Source: Trichosphaerium sp. ATCC 40318 (taxonomy: Eukaryota; Discosea; Flabellinia; Trichosidae). Taken from it: a DNA stretch of 64,000 nt. The stretch lies in contig JALMLS010000332.1 in NCBI GenBank assembly GCA_038496445.1, forward strand, positions 238,168-302,167, written 5' to 3'. A model generated the notes under the pieces. It was not told where the DNA came from, ran no database searches, and saw only the letters and a program-made list of their open reading frames with translations. Positions 1 through 11,138 of the stretch are shown one piece after another. How positions within the stretch are numbered: position 1 is the stretch's first letter; each line of letters opens with the position of its first letter. Both the position numbers and the translations under genes were made by a program.

Positions 1-2
1 CG

Positions 3-372
3 AATGGGTTTTGGAAGGAAGAAAGTAATCAAATAGAGTTTTTGCGTAGTGCAGCAAACTTGCTTTCGATTGAAACCGCTGAGGAATGGTAGGTTTTAAA
101 TGGCCTTTTTTATTTGTTGTATTTCTTTTTCACATTTTTTGTGGTGTAGGTACCACGTTTCTGGCTCTCAACTGTTGGCGTTAAACGGAGGAGGTATTCT
201 AAAATATTACCCACATGTTCTTCGGGTATGGGATCCTTCTATAGTGTGGGACTGGAAGCGTTTCACTCATGGTATTAAAAAAGCACAACAAAGAACGCTA
301 ACAACGCAAATTAATGACTTGTTTACAACACTTCAATGCGTACCACTACGGCTAGAAGGTTTACTGAAGTAA
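3..372 (+). CDS. C-terminal part of a truncated gene, FW/WYxVS-GGG motif protein
   Basis: The gene enters from the left edge of the window, so only its last 103 or so codons are visible. Two exons are joined in phase: 3-88 and 150-372, with intron 89-149 (GTAGGT...GTAG). The visible protein has the pattern FWKEE, then EEWYHVSGSQLLALNGGGIL, then YPH and W(D)W. I have seen this layout (FW, about 25 residues, WYxVS, GGG, Y..V...W) as a repeated unit in uncharacterised eukaryotic proteins, but I cannot name a family or function. The C-terminus is basic (KRFTHGIKKAQQR). The start codon lies outside the window. Confidence 0.6.
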
Positions 373-525
373 CCGCATTAATGTCGCATACATACGCGAA
401 AAAATCAGCTGTGACACATTGTTGACTTGAACCACGAGTTGTACGTTTTGACTAGCAAGGTACAAACGATTTTTTTAAATGTAACGAATCCAGATTTTTT
501 TGCTTTTTGTTTGATTTTGGTTTAG

Positions 526-822
526 ATCGCGTTCTGGTGGCCTTGTTTTCTTCACTGAAGAAATTTATGGCTTTAGAGTTTGTAACGAAGTGTATATACC
601 GAGCGCGGCGGTTCGTAGTATTGACTATACACGAGGTTTCAATGCCGGAGAAAGAATTGTGCCGCAACTCAATGGTTTGTGAAATGGCATCAACGCACGT
701 TTTCTCCGTTAATAGTTACGCTTACAGATGCTAGACTCAATAAAACCCAAGCGCATACCTCCGGTGAAGCCGTTATTTCACTCCGCAAAGAAACTAAAAA
801 TGCGCTAGTTGCGGTAAAGTAA
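526..822 (+). CDS. Possible 3' end of a short gene, unidentified
   Basis: Two blocks join in frame: 526-674 and 716-822, with a 41-nt intron whose donor would be GTTTGT and acceptor TTAATAG. An upstream acceptor (TTTAG at 521-525) suggests an earlier exon, but I could not find one with a start codon. The reading (RSGGLVFFTEEIYGFRVCNE, later RIVPQLNVTLTDARLNKTQA) looks protein-like but matches nothing I know. It could equally be the remnant of a decayed gene. Confidence 0.3.
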
Positions 823-1264
823 TTGTTAACATCAACATGTTGAGTCACTTTAAACAACACAACTTGTTTTAAAGAGTTTTGCGCGTAGTATTATGACACA
901 CTGCATATACATCAAGAAAGCACGATGTATAGATCTCTTGGTGTCAGTGAGACTGAGCAGTATAGCCATTTGTATACTGCAGTTCGTTCAACCAGGCAAA
1001 AATACAAAAAAAAACTACTGTTAGCAAATAAATAGATCTGAACTGAAAATTCACTTGTTTTCCCATCATCCCTTCTGAAATTCTTGTTTGCTACAAGTTT
1101 GTTGTTTTAGTAATATGTGACTACAATGTAAATTATATCACGTGCGTGAAAGGTTATGATAACAACGTGTAGGGACGTTTTGTTTAAGTCTTATACTTGC
1201 TTAAAACAAAAATAAAAGAGAAAAAAGAAACTTCGCCTTGCGCGCAAGCCCCGGCACAGATGCT
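823..1264. other. Intergenic, upstream of kinase gene
   Basis: AT-rich sequence with no reading frame I can support. It should contain the promoter of the kinase gene that starts at 1265. A run of A-rich sequence (1205-1230) lies just before the start codon. No clear TATA element was fixed. Confidence 0.4.
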
Positions 1265-3078
1265 ATGTTAACAAAGAGTAGTAGCAAGAGTTCCTCGCTA
1301 CTGACATTGCCTACGTTTGAAATGCTGAAGAGCAAACAGAGCAAGGCGGAAGTCAAAAAAAAGAAATTTAAAATGCCTTATAAGAAGGGACGATGCCTTG
1401 GGAAGGGTAAAACAGCAATTGTATTCGCCGGAAAACACCGCAAAACTAAAGAAAGGGTGGCGCTTAAATATTTCATATTTAATGATTTTAATGATAAACA
1501 TCCTGGATATGTGGAGAGAGAATTAGGGATACAGAAAAAATTTGATCACCCAAATATACTGAAAGTATATGATATTATAGATTATAAAGGTTAGTGCATT
1601 TTTATGTATTATTGGATAAGAAAAAAATATGATATTACGGAAACGACGTAAAAAAGTAATAGTGGCGAAAGCTCTTTTTTTTTTTTTTGTTTTGATTTTT
1701 TTTTTTTCTTTCTTTCCTTACCTTCGCAAGTACTTTATTAACTCAATACCAGAAATCGGTTTTTTTCAATTATCACGTAAACTACACACGTGATTTCGCA
1801 TGAGTTTTTTTTTTTTTTTTCAAAACCTCCAAAGGTCACGTTTTCCCTCGTACTTTTTTTACTCCTTTTTTTTGGTGAAATAGAGTGACATCGACGTGGT
1901 ATAAATCACGTGATGAAGCGTAACAACACGTTACTTTTAAAACTCCGCAAAAAATTTCAGACCTATTTTAATACTTACTGCTGTTTGTTTCAGGAAACCC
2001 ACTCTTGGTTATGGAGCGTGCAGAAGGGAATTTACTTGATTTTATGCAGAATAGAGCATACATGTATTTTGACAACATGGTTCGAAGCATTATTCGACAA
2101 GTCCTCTCAGCACTTGTTCATATACATCAACTTGGGTTTGTCCATAGAGATATTAAACCAGGTAAGGTTTTAAACCATTTATAGTGTTCCTTGACACGCG
2201 ACAAACTAAAAATGTTTTCTGAAAAAACTAACAAAAGTCCGATTTTAGGAAACATTCTGGTAGGCGCCAAGGGTGTCATTAAAGTTGCAGACTTTGGTTT
2301 TACGAGATCTATTAGATACACTCTTGCAGGATCAAAAGCCGTTAGTGGAACTCCAGATGTAAGTACAGCGCTCTAAATCGAACAAAAAACCCAATCGAGT
2401 ATTCTTCTTTTTTTTTTGGTGAATGTTTTCGTACTTTCCAAAAATTGAATATCCTTCTCACTTTATTTTTTGCTTTAGTTTATGCCACCTGAATGCTATG
2501 TTGGCGATAGGGTATACAACGAGAAATTTGATATTTGGTCTACAGGAGTAACGTAAGAATTAAACAAATCAGATTTTTCTTTTTTTTTTTTGTAATTTCT
2601 GCCACGTGATTTATTTTTGTGACCGCTTTTTTGTTGTTTTGACAATTGGTGGGGCCATGGCGAACAAATTACCTAAAATACAGCTTTTGTACTGTTTATT
2701 GCAAGTTGCATCTTTCACGTGTTTTTTTTTTCTTTGACTTTTTTTATTGTTCTTCTTTGGTCGGCTTTGATTTGACTTCTTTATTAAAGATTGTGTTATC
2801 TACTTCTCCGACGACGTCCAGTTGATCTTAAACCAAAAAACAAAGAAGGAAGAGAGGAAATTATGCGTCGTTTAATCAAGATTGGTAAAGTAGACACGCT
2901 TCACTATGAAAAAGAATTAGGAGAAAATAGACGATTTGTGTCTGCTCTATTGACTGTTGATTATACAAAAAGACCAAGCGCTTCGGAGTGTTTGAAAATG
3001 CCTTGGTTTAGTGATTTTGATGAAAAGCAAAATAATGATTATAGTAAGCGGCTAGCAGCTCTCAGTACAATAATGTAA
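1265..3078 (+). CDS. Serine/threonine protein kinase
   Basis: Five exons (1265-1589, 1994-2161, 2249-2358, 2479-2552, 2790-3078) give a 321-residue protein that is mostly kinase domain. The Gly-rich loop is at residues 45-54 (LGKGKTAIVF), the ATP-binding lysine is K68 (VALK), the catalytic loop HRDIKPGN is at 159-166, and DFG is at 179-181. PPE stands in place of APE, followed by DIWSTGV and the closing helix (KRPSASECLKMPWF). HRDxKPxN shows Ser/Thr rather than Tyr specificity; the last helix resembles CAMK-type kinases. The basic, Ser-rich 40-residue N-tail has no recognisable domain. A second ATG at 1260 is out of frame. Intron 1 (404 nt) is long for this genome, T-rich and carries CACGTG palindromes. 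Confidence 0.88.
1906..1913. promoter_or_regulatory. TCACGTGA palindrome in kinase intron 1
   Basis: One of many CACGTG sites (see findings). CACGTG is the E-box bound by bHLH factors such as Myc/Max and TFEB in opisthokonts. Its placement in an intron is typical for this window. Confidence 0.35.
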
Positions 3079-4247
3079 ATAGGAAAAAAGGACTACTGAG
3101 AAAAATAAAAAAAACCAAATTTATGTACTTCCTGTCTTTCGTTTTGAGCGATATTTTGAGACGTTCCTGTTAGTGGATTATAGCGTATTTCACATTGAAA
3201 GTGCATGTAACAAGGGGTTCCGGACTTGACGAACATGACGACAAAATACGAGCTATTTACAGCAAATATCTTTCACCTTGCTGTATCCTTATCAAGCAAT
3301 CAGCCTCCTTGAGATATCAGGCTGTAAATGGCACAACACAAACTTTGCTGTTTAATTGCCAATGTACAACAACTCAAAAGGATGCGGATAAACTTACAAG
3401 CGGTAAGAACGAAAAAATCACGGACTAAATAAAGTGTGCACTTGTTTTTTTTTTATTTATTGAATATTCACAGACTATAATTCTTGCTTGTGATGATTCT
3501 ATCCTCGTAGTCAACCCTATATCATTGTCTATAGCTATCATGCACTTCATTATTTTCGTGAAGCATTATCCAGCGAGATTACCAATGTATGTGCTAGTAT
3601 AATGAGATACGAGACAGTAGACTAATTGTTTTCTAACCTCGGTTCTGTATTTTCAGGAATCTTTATTTTTATCTTTCTACCGAATAACGCATTTTACATT
3701 TGCTTTACTTAACCAATAAAGGGTTTCACTGGTATGCTTAAGCTCTTTCTAGGACAATCAGCAACAGCAGACACGTTGAAAATTGTTAACACAGAAAAGA
3801 AATTTAAAACTATCCAAACTAAGCTCGGACGTTATGGATTCTGAAGACGTTACGTCCTGCATGGATAATAAGGCTATCACATTCAAACGTGTGTCAGTTG
3901 CAATTAATGGTTTGTGTATGCTTCCTGTGAACTCCAGTAGTGGTGTATACTACAAACGTACCAGCATGCTCTTGTAATGTAAGAAAAGAATCAGGCAACA
4001 TTGAATTGTGAAACGTTACAGAACACGTGCAAGAGACGTAGCTTGTTTGTGTGGCAATAGTGTCTTTTAAACCACCACAGAATAGTAACGTATGCTATTG
4101 CACGTTAAAACAACAACAACGCAAAAATAGCAGATGAGAGAAGTCAAACGACTTCTCCTATTACGTTAACGCCCTTACAAAAAGTCATTAGTTTTCTTCA
4201 GTCCTTTAAATCACAATTTAGCAATCCCAAACTGTGTTCCGCGGAGT
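3079..4247. other. 1.2-kb gap with doubtful coding fragments
   Basis: No gene could be assembled. Two stretches look weakly protein-like: 3174-3428, open after a possible acceptor (GTTAG) and ending at a possible donor (GCGGTAAG), and 3832-3977, a short frame rich in Ser and Asn. Neither has a convincing start or partner exon. AATAAA-type signals occur near 3429 and 3716. The last 150 bases should hold the promoter of the leucine-rich-repeat gene. Confidence 0.3.
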
Positions 4248-5825
4248 ATGGAACATGAACTTAGCAATACAAGTATACAACAAACGAAATACAGTCCCGA
4301 TGGTTACTTATTAGACCTCCTTGCGCTACCAGTCGAGATTATAGTACAAATTCTTAAATACGGGAGGTTTAGGCACCGTTCAGCCCAAACATGCCATTTC
4401 ATGCTCGAGATAGTTCAAAACCACGTCGGCTATGATAAAATTGAAATCTCAAGCGAAAACGAGTTGAAAAAGCTCTCTGGTAGCGCTTTGCTTCAGAATA
4501 CTCCTATTTATTTAGATGTTCTTAGAAAAACGCTTACTGATAGTCACTTGAGCCTTCTTGCAGGTGTACACACTATCTACTTGAATAAATTCAAATTGAT
4601 AACAGATGATGGCATCAAAGCTTTGGCTGGTGTACACACAATTATCTTAGATGAAACAAATGTTACTGATGAAGGTCTGAAAGCGCTATCAGGTGTACAT
4701 ACTATTGGTTTGTTATTCTGCAAGTTAATTACAGATGAAGGTATAAAGGCATTGTCAGGTGTACATGAAATAGATCTAGAAGAGACATCTGTGACTGATG
4801 AAGGTTTAAAGTCACTAGCAGGAGTACATGCTATCAACTTGGATTATTGTTCATCAATAACCGATGAAGGTGTCACTGAACTGGCAGGTGTACACACAAT
4901 AAGTTTAAAAGAAACCAATATAACATATAAAGGTTTTAAGGCTTTAGCAGGAGTTCACTCTATCTCCTTGGAGAATTCATTGATAACTGATGAAGGCATC
5001 AAGGCTTTATATGGTGTACACACAATCGCTTTAGAAGGAACTAAAGTGACTGATGATAGTTTAAAGTTATTGGCAGACAGCGTACATGTTATTTGCTTGA
5101 ACAGTTGTGACTTGATAACAAATGAGGGTATCAAGTTATTGGCTGGTGTTCATACGGTTAATTTGAGCAATACCGCGGTAACTGATGAGGGTATCAAGGC
5201 GTTGGCTGGAGTACATACAATAGCTTTAAAATATACTAAGGTAACTGATGAGGGAATCAAGGCGCTTTCGGGGGTTCACACAATTGACCTGGCATTTTGT
5301 GAAACAATTACAGATGAGGGTATCAAGTCATTGGCGGGTGCATATTGTGTTGATATAGCTTGTACAAATGTAACAGATGAAGGTGTAAAGGCATTGGCTG
5401 GTGTTTATCACATTGATTTATCAAGTACAAATGTCACTGATGAAGGCTTGAAGGCATTGGCTGGAGTACACACTATTTATTTAGAAAGGTGTATGTCAAT
5501 AACAAGTGATGGTATTGCAGCATTGGTGGGTGTACATGAGATAGATTTATCAAATACAAATGTAACAGATGAAGGTTTAAAGGCATTGGTAGGAGTAAAC
5601 AACATCCATTTACGCTTTTGTAAATCAATAACAGATGAGGGTATCAAGTCATTGGCGGGTGCATATCGTGTTGATATAGCTTGTACAAATGTAACAGATG
5701 AAGGTTTAAAGGCATTGGTAGGAGTAAAACACATCCATTTAGAATATTGTATCCACAAAAAAACTGAGATTGCACTACCGCAACTCTTTAATGCTGTAAA
5801 GTCACTATCTGGTGTACTTGTTTAG
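4248..5825 (+). CDS. F-box-like leucine-rich-repeat protein, 19 repeats
   Basis: Single-exon gene of 525 residues in a region where nearly every other gene is split. Residues about 21-45 (LLDLLALPVEIIVQILKY) look like an F-box. From about residue 95, nineteen leucine-rich repeats of 21-23 residues follow, consensus TDEGIKALAGVHTIDL. Many repeats alternate between a Cys-type end (FCKLI, YCSSI) and a Thr-type end (ETNV, STNV), so the real period is often two repeats. F-box/LRR proteins usually pick substrates for SCF ubiquitin ligases; that role is inferred here from the fold only. Repeats 12-13 and 17-18 are almost identical at the DNA level (see findings). The lack of introns hints at retroposition or recent repeat expansion. 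A bacterial-style LRR protein without an F-box role is the alternative. Confidence 0.85.
   Translation: MEHELSNTSIQQTKYSPDGYLLDLLALPVEIIVQILKYGRFRHRSAQTCHFMLEIVQNHVGYDKIEISSENELKKLSGSALLQNTPIYLDVLRKTLTDSHLSLLAGVHTIYLNKFKLITDDGIKALAGVHTIILDETNVTDEGLKALSGVHTIGLLFCKLITDEGIKALSGVHEIDLEETSVTDEGLKSLAGVHAINLDYCSSITDEGVTELAGVHTISLKETNITYKGFKALAGVHSISLENSLITDEGIKALYGVHTIALEGTKVTDDSLKLLADSVHVICLNSCDLITNEGIKLLAGVHTVNLSNTAVTDEGIKALAGVHTIALKYTKVTDEGIKALSGVHTIDLAFCETITDEGIKSLAGAYCVDIACTNVTDEGVKALAGVYHIDLSSTNVTDEGLKALAGVHTIYLERCMSITSDGIAALVGVHEIDLSNTNVTDEGLKALVGVNNIHLRFCKSITDEGIKSLAGAYRVDIACTNVTDEGLKALVGVKHIHLEYCIHKKTEIALPQLFNAVKSLSGVLV
5100..5760 (+). repeat. Internal near-identical LRR duplication
   Basis: Within the LRR gene, the block starting at 5309 (ACAGATGAGGGTATCAAGTC) recurs at 5630. 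Over about 75 bases the two differ at only one visible position (TGT against CGT after GCATAT). This points to a recent unequal exchange or gene conversion inside the repeat array, as the flanking repeats are clearly more diverged. Confidence 0.75.
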
Positions 5826-6676
5826 CTTTGATGTATTTTACAACTTAAAATACTTTTGCAATGCCTACTGCCGTTGCTCCAGCTTGGTGGACTTTTGAAA
5901 CTAATGTAATAAACTACTTATCAGAAAAACAATTTTTATAAAAGTCTCTTTGATATCTCTTAACCAATAAAGCCATTTGAGAAAGACTATAAAAGCCATC
6001 ACTTAATGGCGAGCTCGGTTGTAGAGTTTCCAACACCATTTAATAAGAATGCCCAGAACCACAAGGTTCCTTTCAGTAAGCACAATGGCGTTGTGTAGAG
6101 TGAGAGCTATAAGAAAAAGTATAGCCAAGGGAGTGTTTAGTGATGTGTATAACATCGGCCGCAGGCGACCGAAAAAAGAATGTATGAGATTCAGTCTTGT
6201 GTCGCATCATATGCACAAGGAAGAAATCTCAAAATAGATTTGAGTAGGTAGTCCCTAACCAGAGGAGCACATTTGAGTTTAGGATGCTTAAAAATGTGAG
6301 GGAAAGTTTTGTATGGGTAGAAGCATACGCGAAATTGTAGGAGTTGTGTCCACTTTACGGACAAAATTAAAATGGTAGAGGTCAGAAAAGGTGCGTGGTA
6401 ACTTAATTTTGTGCTCACCAAAAAGACAGGTCAATTCTGAGAGTGTTTTACCTCTGAAACGTTTGTTAATTTTGATCCATGCTTTTTTGCATATGGTGAA
6501 ATGATAGGAGGCTGCTAGTCCCTACCAAGAATGACTAAATAACTCTTATTTAATTAAGATGTTTGTTTGATTGCTTCACTTGACATCTTAGCTGGTTTAT
6601 TCCTCCATACTGGGTACAGTTTATAGTAACTGAAAAGGAAACTAGTCACAAACACAAAAAAAAATGCCTTGAATGT
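5826..6676. other. Gap with short ORFs, possible gene remnant
   Basis: A 62-codon frame opens at 6049 and reads CRVRAIRKSIAKGVFSDVYN, then a basic stretch. A second frame from 6006 begins MASSVVEFPTPFNKNAQNHK and stops at 6095. A third frame across 6183-6241 also looks coding. The three lie in different frames without good splice signals between them. I read this as a decayed gene fragment or chance. Nothing else is visible up to the stop codon of the next gene at 6677. Confidence 0.3.
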
Positions 6677-9600
6677 TTAATCAAGACCGTAGATTTCGCC
6701 TGTTTCAAAATCAATATCCATATCGAAAAACTTTGGACGTGTAGGAAGACCTAATAAGAACAAGTATTAGAAAAATACAGAGGGAAAAAGAGTTGAGTAA
6801 AAAGAAACATACCTGGCATTGTTGATATGTTACCGAGAAGAGGGTACACAAAACCAGCACCTACAGATGCTCTAATATCTCTAATTGGTACTGTAAATCC
6901 TGTTGGTGCTCCTTTTAATGATGCATCATGAGAAAGGGACAAGTGAGTTTTTGCCATGCAAATAGGAAGATTTCCGAATCCCTGTAAAAAAACTCATTAA
7001 AAACCGTCCAAGAAAAAAAAAAAAGAGAATCAAAAACAACCACGAAAATATGCTGAACTGCTCAGTGTTGCTGAACTAAAACAACAAGGCAGACAAAAAA
7101 AAACCATTAATCATCTTTATCAACAAATTTCGTATCACGTGATTTTTGTTGTTGTGCAAAATAAACCTAAGCGAATCCATGTTCACCATAACTAGTTATG
7201 GTACTGGGATCTATTTCGCTATGATTTATTCTACTCTATTAATTCTCACGTGATTTTTTATGAAAACACGTGTGGTGAAACAAAAAAAATAAAATAAAAA
7301 CGTGTTAAGTACCTGAGCTTCAAATTCTTTAATTTTTTCTTCAGCTAGTGGTTCGTAGGAAACACCATCAGCGCCATAGATTTCTTTGCAAATAGTTTCA
7401 ATCTTTTCTTTGATTGTTTTTTCAAGAGGATACAAAAACTTGAATGTATTGCCTGCTTTCTTGTTCGCTTCACATGCTTCATGTACAGACTTGGCTAGGT
7501 CAATGGCACCAGCGCCACCTATTAGAACCTTGAGGAAACAAGATACTTGAAGTTTCTACGCAGTTTCATCCACAAAGATATTTCTTACCTTTCGCCCAGT
7601 GTTCAGCTACTACAGCGTCTTCTGCTCCTGCTTCTTTTGCTAAGCGTTTGACAAGCTCAATTTCTTCATCAGAATCAGTAAGGAACCTATAAAAAAGATA
7701 TCAATATTGAGCGATCCTTGGTCAGTCATTATAAACAACGTACTTGTTGATTGCTACAATTACAGCAACACCAAACTTTTTACAGTTTTGGATATGTTTA
7801 ATTAGATTAGCACAGCCAGCCTCTACAAGTTCTACATGTGGTTCAACATATTCCTTTGCAAGTGTGCGTCCAGGTGTAACCTTAGGACCACCACCTATAG
7901 CGACGATTAGCTGTAAAGTCGAAAAATAACTTGACAAGAAAATTAAAACGTACCATGCATCTTCAAAGCTCTTACAGTAGCAACAATAACAGCACAGTTA
8001 GGTACTAATCCACTGTATCTGCATTTAATATTGAAGAACTTTTCGGCACCAATATCAGCACCAAAACCAGCTTCTGTTACTACAACACCATCTTCACCAA
8101 CAAGTTTCAAAGCGACCTAAAACAAATAACCATCAGCACTTTTTTCTTTTTCTGAAGTTCATCCAAACAGTTTTCGTTTCGCCCTTACCTTATCAGCTAC
8201 TATGGAGCTGTTTCCGTGTGCGATATTAGCGAATGGACCAGCATGAACAAATACAGGTGTTCCCTAAATGGTTAGATTGAGCATAAAGCAAATGGTAGAG
8301 AACTAAACATACCTCCAAAGTTTGCATAAGGTTAGGATCAACAGTGTCTACAAAAAAAATAGGGTGAGAAAAACATTCTTTTTTTGTTCAGCTATTTACC
8401 CTTCATAAGAATTGTTAATGCTCCGGCTACACCTAAATCTTCAGCTGTTATAGGCTCGCCTTCACTATAACCAATATCAGTATAAAACAAAGGCAGGCGA
8501 CTGAAAAAAGCAGACAGACAAAGAAGAAGAGAAAGTGTGACACTTTTTTTTAAAGGCTTGTTTTTGTTGCTCTTGAAGTACGTACGTGCTGAAAGCTACC
8601 ACCATTTCGCCAAGACGTTTTCTCATATCTTTTAGACTTGTGGTCAATGCTAATATAGCCATAATCTCAGAAGCAACAGAGATGTCAAAATTTGTTTCGC
8701 GAGTACGACCCTTTTCAGTCTTGCTTTGTCCTACTGTGATTTTACGTAAATATCTGTCGTTACAGTCAACGACGCGGTTCCAAAGGATCTTGTCTTTATC
8801 AATATTCAAGCGAGCAAACCTATTACATAATTAACAGACAGTACTACGACAAACGAGACAAGTCAATCTGCTTTTAAAAAATGCTCAAAAAAAAAAAGTA
8901 CTTTTTGACTTCTTCGTCAGTGAGATCCTCAGGTACGGTCTTTTCAATACCAAGCTTTTTAAGACGTGTCAACATAATCCTTGAAAAGCTTCTCTTTTGT
9001 GTCTTAGAATTTTTTGGGCACAACCTAAATAATTAATGTCAAAATGTGTTTACAGCTTTTTTTTTTTTGGTTTTATCTTAGAAACCAAACAAACAGATAA
9101 CGTACCTGTTGAATAAAGCTCTATCGGATTTTGTAATTGACTCGTGCATGTATCTAACAACGTAAGAAACAGAACAGGTAGCAAGAAGCAGTACAAGACG
9201 ACTGAGAACGGAAAAAAATGCTCGGTGAAAATATCTTACCTTGCGTCTAAAGCAGCCGCCAATAGGTTATTAGCTGCAGAAATAGCATGAATATCGCCTG
9301 TAAGGTGCAAGTTGAAATCTAGATGGTAAGTCAGGTTTTTGACACTCAAACCTGAAAAAAATATGTTTCCTCACCTTCCATTGGGATAACTTGAGCGTAA
9401 CCACCGCCAGCAGCACCGCCTGTAGCGTTTATGTTAATTGTTTATTTAAAATTAAGAGTTTATTGCCTTTAATGCCGAAAGTTGGGCCCTGGCTAGGCTG
9501 GCGTATGCATGCGAACGACTTCTTGCCGAAATGAGCGCCTGAATGAAGTGAGAAGCGATGAGAATAGATAAATGTACCTAGAGCCTGTACTAAGCCTACA

Positions 9601-9950
9601 ACAGTAGTAGATTTGCCTTCTCCGAGCGGTGTAGGTGTGATTCCAGTGACTACAACGTAATGGCCATTCTTGACGTCTTTTAAGCGATCCAATACGCTCA
9701 GTGACACTTTAGCCTTCAGTTTACCATACTGTTCAACTTCGTCATCAAGTAAACCAAGAGCACTTGTAATGTCTGTAATAGGCAAAGGTTTTACGCTATG
9801 ACTAATAACCAAGTCGTGAGGAGGTGGAGAGACAATGTTGGTGAGTTTATTGGCTGTTGCGTAACTCATCTTCGCTTTTGTGGAACGAGACTTCAAAGTA
9901 ATTCTTGTTCGTGTGGAATATTGGCGTTGTGTGAAAATTTTTCGGATCAT
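6677..9950 (-). CDS. Formate-tetrahydrofolate ligase, monofunctional, mitochondrial type
   Basis: Makes 10-formyl-THF from formate, THF and ATP. Sixteen exons in phase: 9578-9950, 9467-9538, 9375-9419, 9240-9318, 9106-9153, 8902-9024, 8586-8819, 8400-8500, 8313-8347, 8189-8263, 7954-8116, 7744-7894, 7589-7686, 7313-7518, 6813-6981, 6677-6750; 681 residues. The ATP loop TPLGEGKST is at 107-115, followed by [46 protein letters not shown] and [11 protein letters not shown], all family hallmarks. The dehydrogenase/cyclohydrolase domain of the trifunctional C1-THF synthase is absent, so this resembles a stand-alone enzyme. The first 27 residues are Arg/Ser/Thr-rich with no acidic residue (mitochondrial presequence); an in-frame Met28 could give a cytosolic form. 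The second intron uses a GC donor. The 331-nt intron before exon 15 carries two TCACGTGA sites. Confidence 0.95.
7135..7142. promoter_or_regulatory. TCACGTGA palindrome in formate-THF ligase intron
   Basis: First of two identical palindromes in the same 331-nt intron; the second is at 7246-7253. Both are followed by a T run. Confidence 0.35.
9420..9466 (-). other. GC-AG intron in the formate-THF ligase gene
   Basis: Between GIKG and GAAGGGY, two blocks conserved in all formate-THF ligases, the only junction that keeps frame and motif starts GCAATA and ends CTACAG (47 nt). No GT donor nearby preserves the reading. Reading through gives a stop. This is a strong case of a GC-AG intron because protein conservation fixes both sides. 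Confidence 0.85.
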
Positions 9951-10323
9951 AACTGATATTTCGTAATTACGTGGTTTTATCCTCTGTGTAGTTCTGTCTA
10001 TGGAAGATTTGGCAGGCAGTTCCAGAATAGTTACGAAAAAGCTGTAGGTTTGTTAACGCGTATCAATATAATGCGTTCCTTGCACGTGATTTTAGATGAT
10101 GACGGCTGCTTTGGTCGTGTTTGTTGGACGTTATGTGGAAGCTTGGCGGTTAATAAAAAAGTTCACTTCACAACTTAATGTCAGCTTATCTGTGCGGGTG
10201 CTTGAAAATGGTGAATGAGTATAGAGCGTTTTAACTGGGACTGTAGTATTGTTTTGCATTGCACGTGCTCGGATACGCGGATTGACCAAAATAGAAATTC
10301 AAGCGATTGTCAATTGCATAATA
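9951..10323. other. Divergent intergenic region
   Basis: Upstream of both the minus-strand ligase gene and the plus-strand four-TM gene, so probably a shared control region. It contains one CACGTGAT site near 10084. No coding frame is supported. Confidence 0.45.
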
Positions 10324-11026
10324 ATGGCTGATTCTCGCTTACTGTCAAGATTCTTTCTTGTTATCCTGTTTGCACAAGTAGTCTTGTCTATTGTGAACTC
10401 CTTGTTCAATTTAATAGACCTAAACCTCCCGTTAGCTTTGTTTGGTTTTTATGGCGTAATTAAAGGTATGAGGAGCTATTTTAGCGTAACTAACATTATT
10501 AGGACATAAACAAGCTCTAATAGGCGTATCCTCCCTCAATATATTTCTTATATACCTTTATAACCTTAACAGTGTAGTATATAACATTTTGTACAGTATT
10601 CTCAACAATAGCGGATGTACTACGTTTACTACTGTGGTCTGAGTATATTATATCCAATACGATTGGTTTTGTTAGTACACTAGGGTACGTTTTACAACGA
10701 ACTTTCTGTATGCTCATCAATTACGCTCAACGCGTTGACTACAGCGTAAACAACACGTTAAGCACTGACATTTGCCAACAAGGACATACTATGTAATGCT
10801 TACATGTTGCGGCGGTATATTAAAGCTCATTGGAGGATTATTCGCGTTTTTCTTGTACAGACGCATAAGACGCGAACAAAAAAAGGCCTCGAACAGCATG
10901 CCAAGTACGCTTTGGTTCCTTCTCATATATGAGCATGTACTAACCCGACTTACAGTTGGTGATGAGGAAGAATTCGTGCAATCAAATTTTTCGTTTTCAA
11001 TGCCACACGAATCAATGATAAATTAA
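10324..11026 (+). CDS. Small four-TM membrane protein
   Basis: Five exons (10324-10465, 10503-10525, 10578-10684, 10783-10904, 10956-11026) give 154 residues, in phase throughout. Four hydrophobic segments are visible: RFFLVILFAQVVLSIVNSLF, the stretch from LALFGFYGVIK into ALIGYITFCTVF, LLWSEYIISNTIGFVSTLG, and ILKLIGGLFAFFLY. A basic patch (RRIRREQKK) and an acidic, Ser-rich tail follow, placing both ends on the cytosolic side. The layout resembles small tetraspan proteins of protists and plants. I cannot name the family or function. Intron 1 is only 37 nt. The splice from exon 3 to 4 skips an open stretch (10685-10782), so that junction is the least sure. Confidence 0.7.
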
Positions 11027-11138
11027 CTACACTGTAAAAATAGTACTGTACACGCGCAATTACAAGGGATAAAATAGCTCCCTTTGATTACAATGACACT
11101 GCGTTTGACTTTCAAATAATTTGTAACTGATCTTGTAA

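Noticed and set aside
452-667. Minus-strand ORF of 71 codons
   Set aside because: Opposite strand of a more protein-like plus-strand frame; composition typical of AT-rich noise.
1910-2173. ORF across the end of kinase intron 1
   Set aside because: It shadows the true exon in another frame; the real exon starts at 1994 after a CAG acceptor and gives the kinase motifs.
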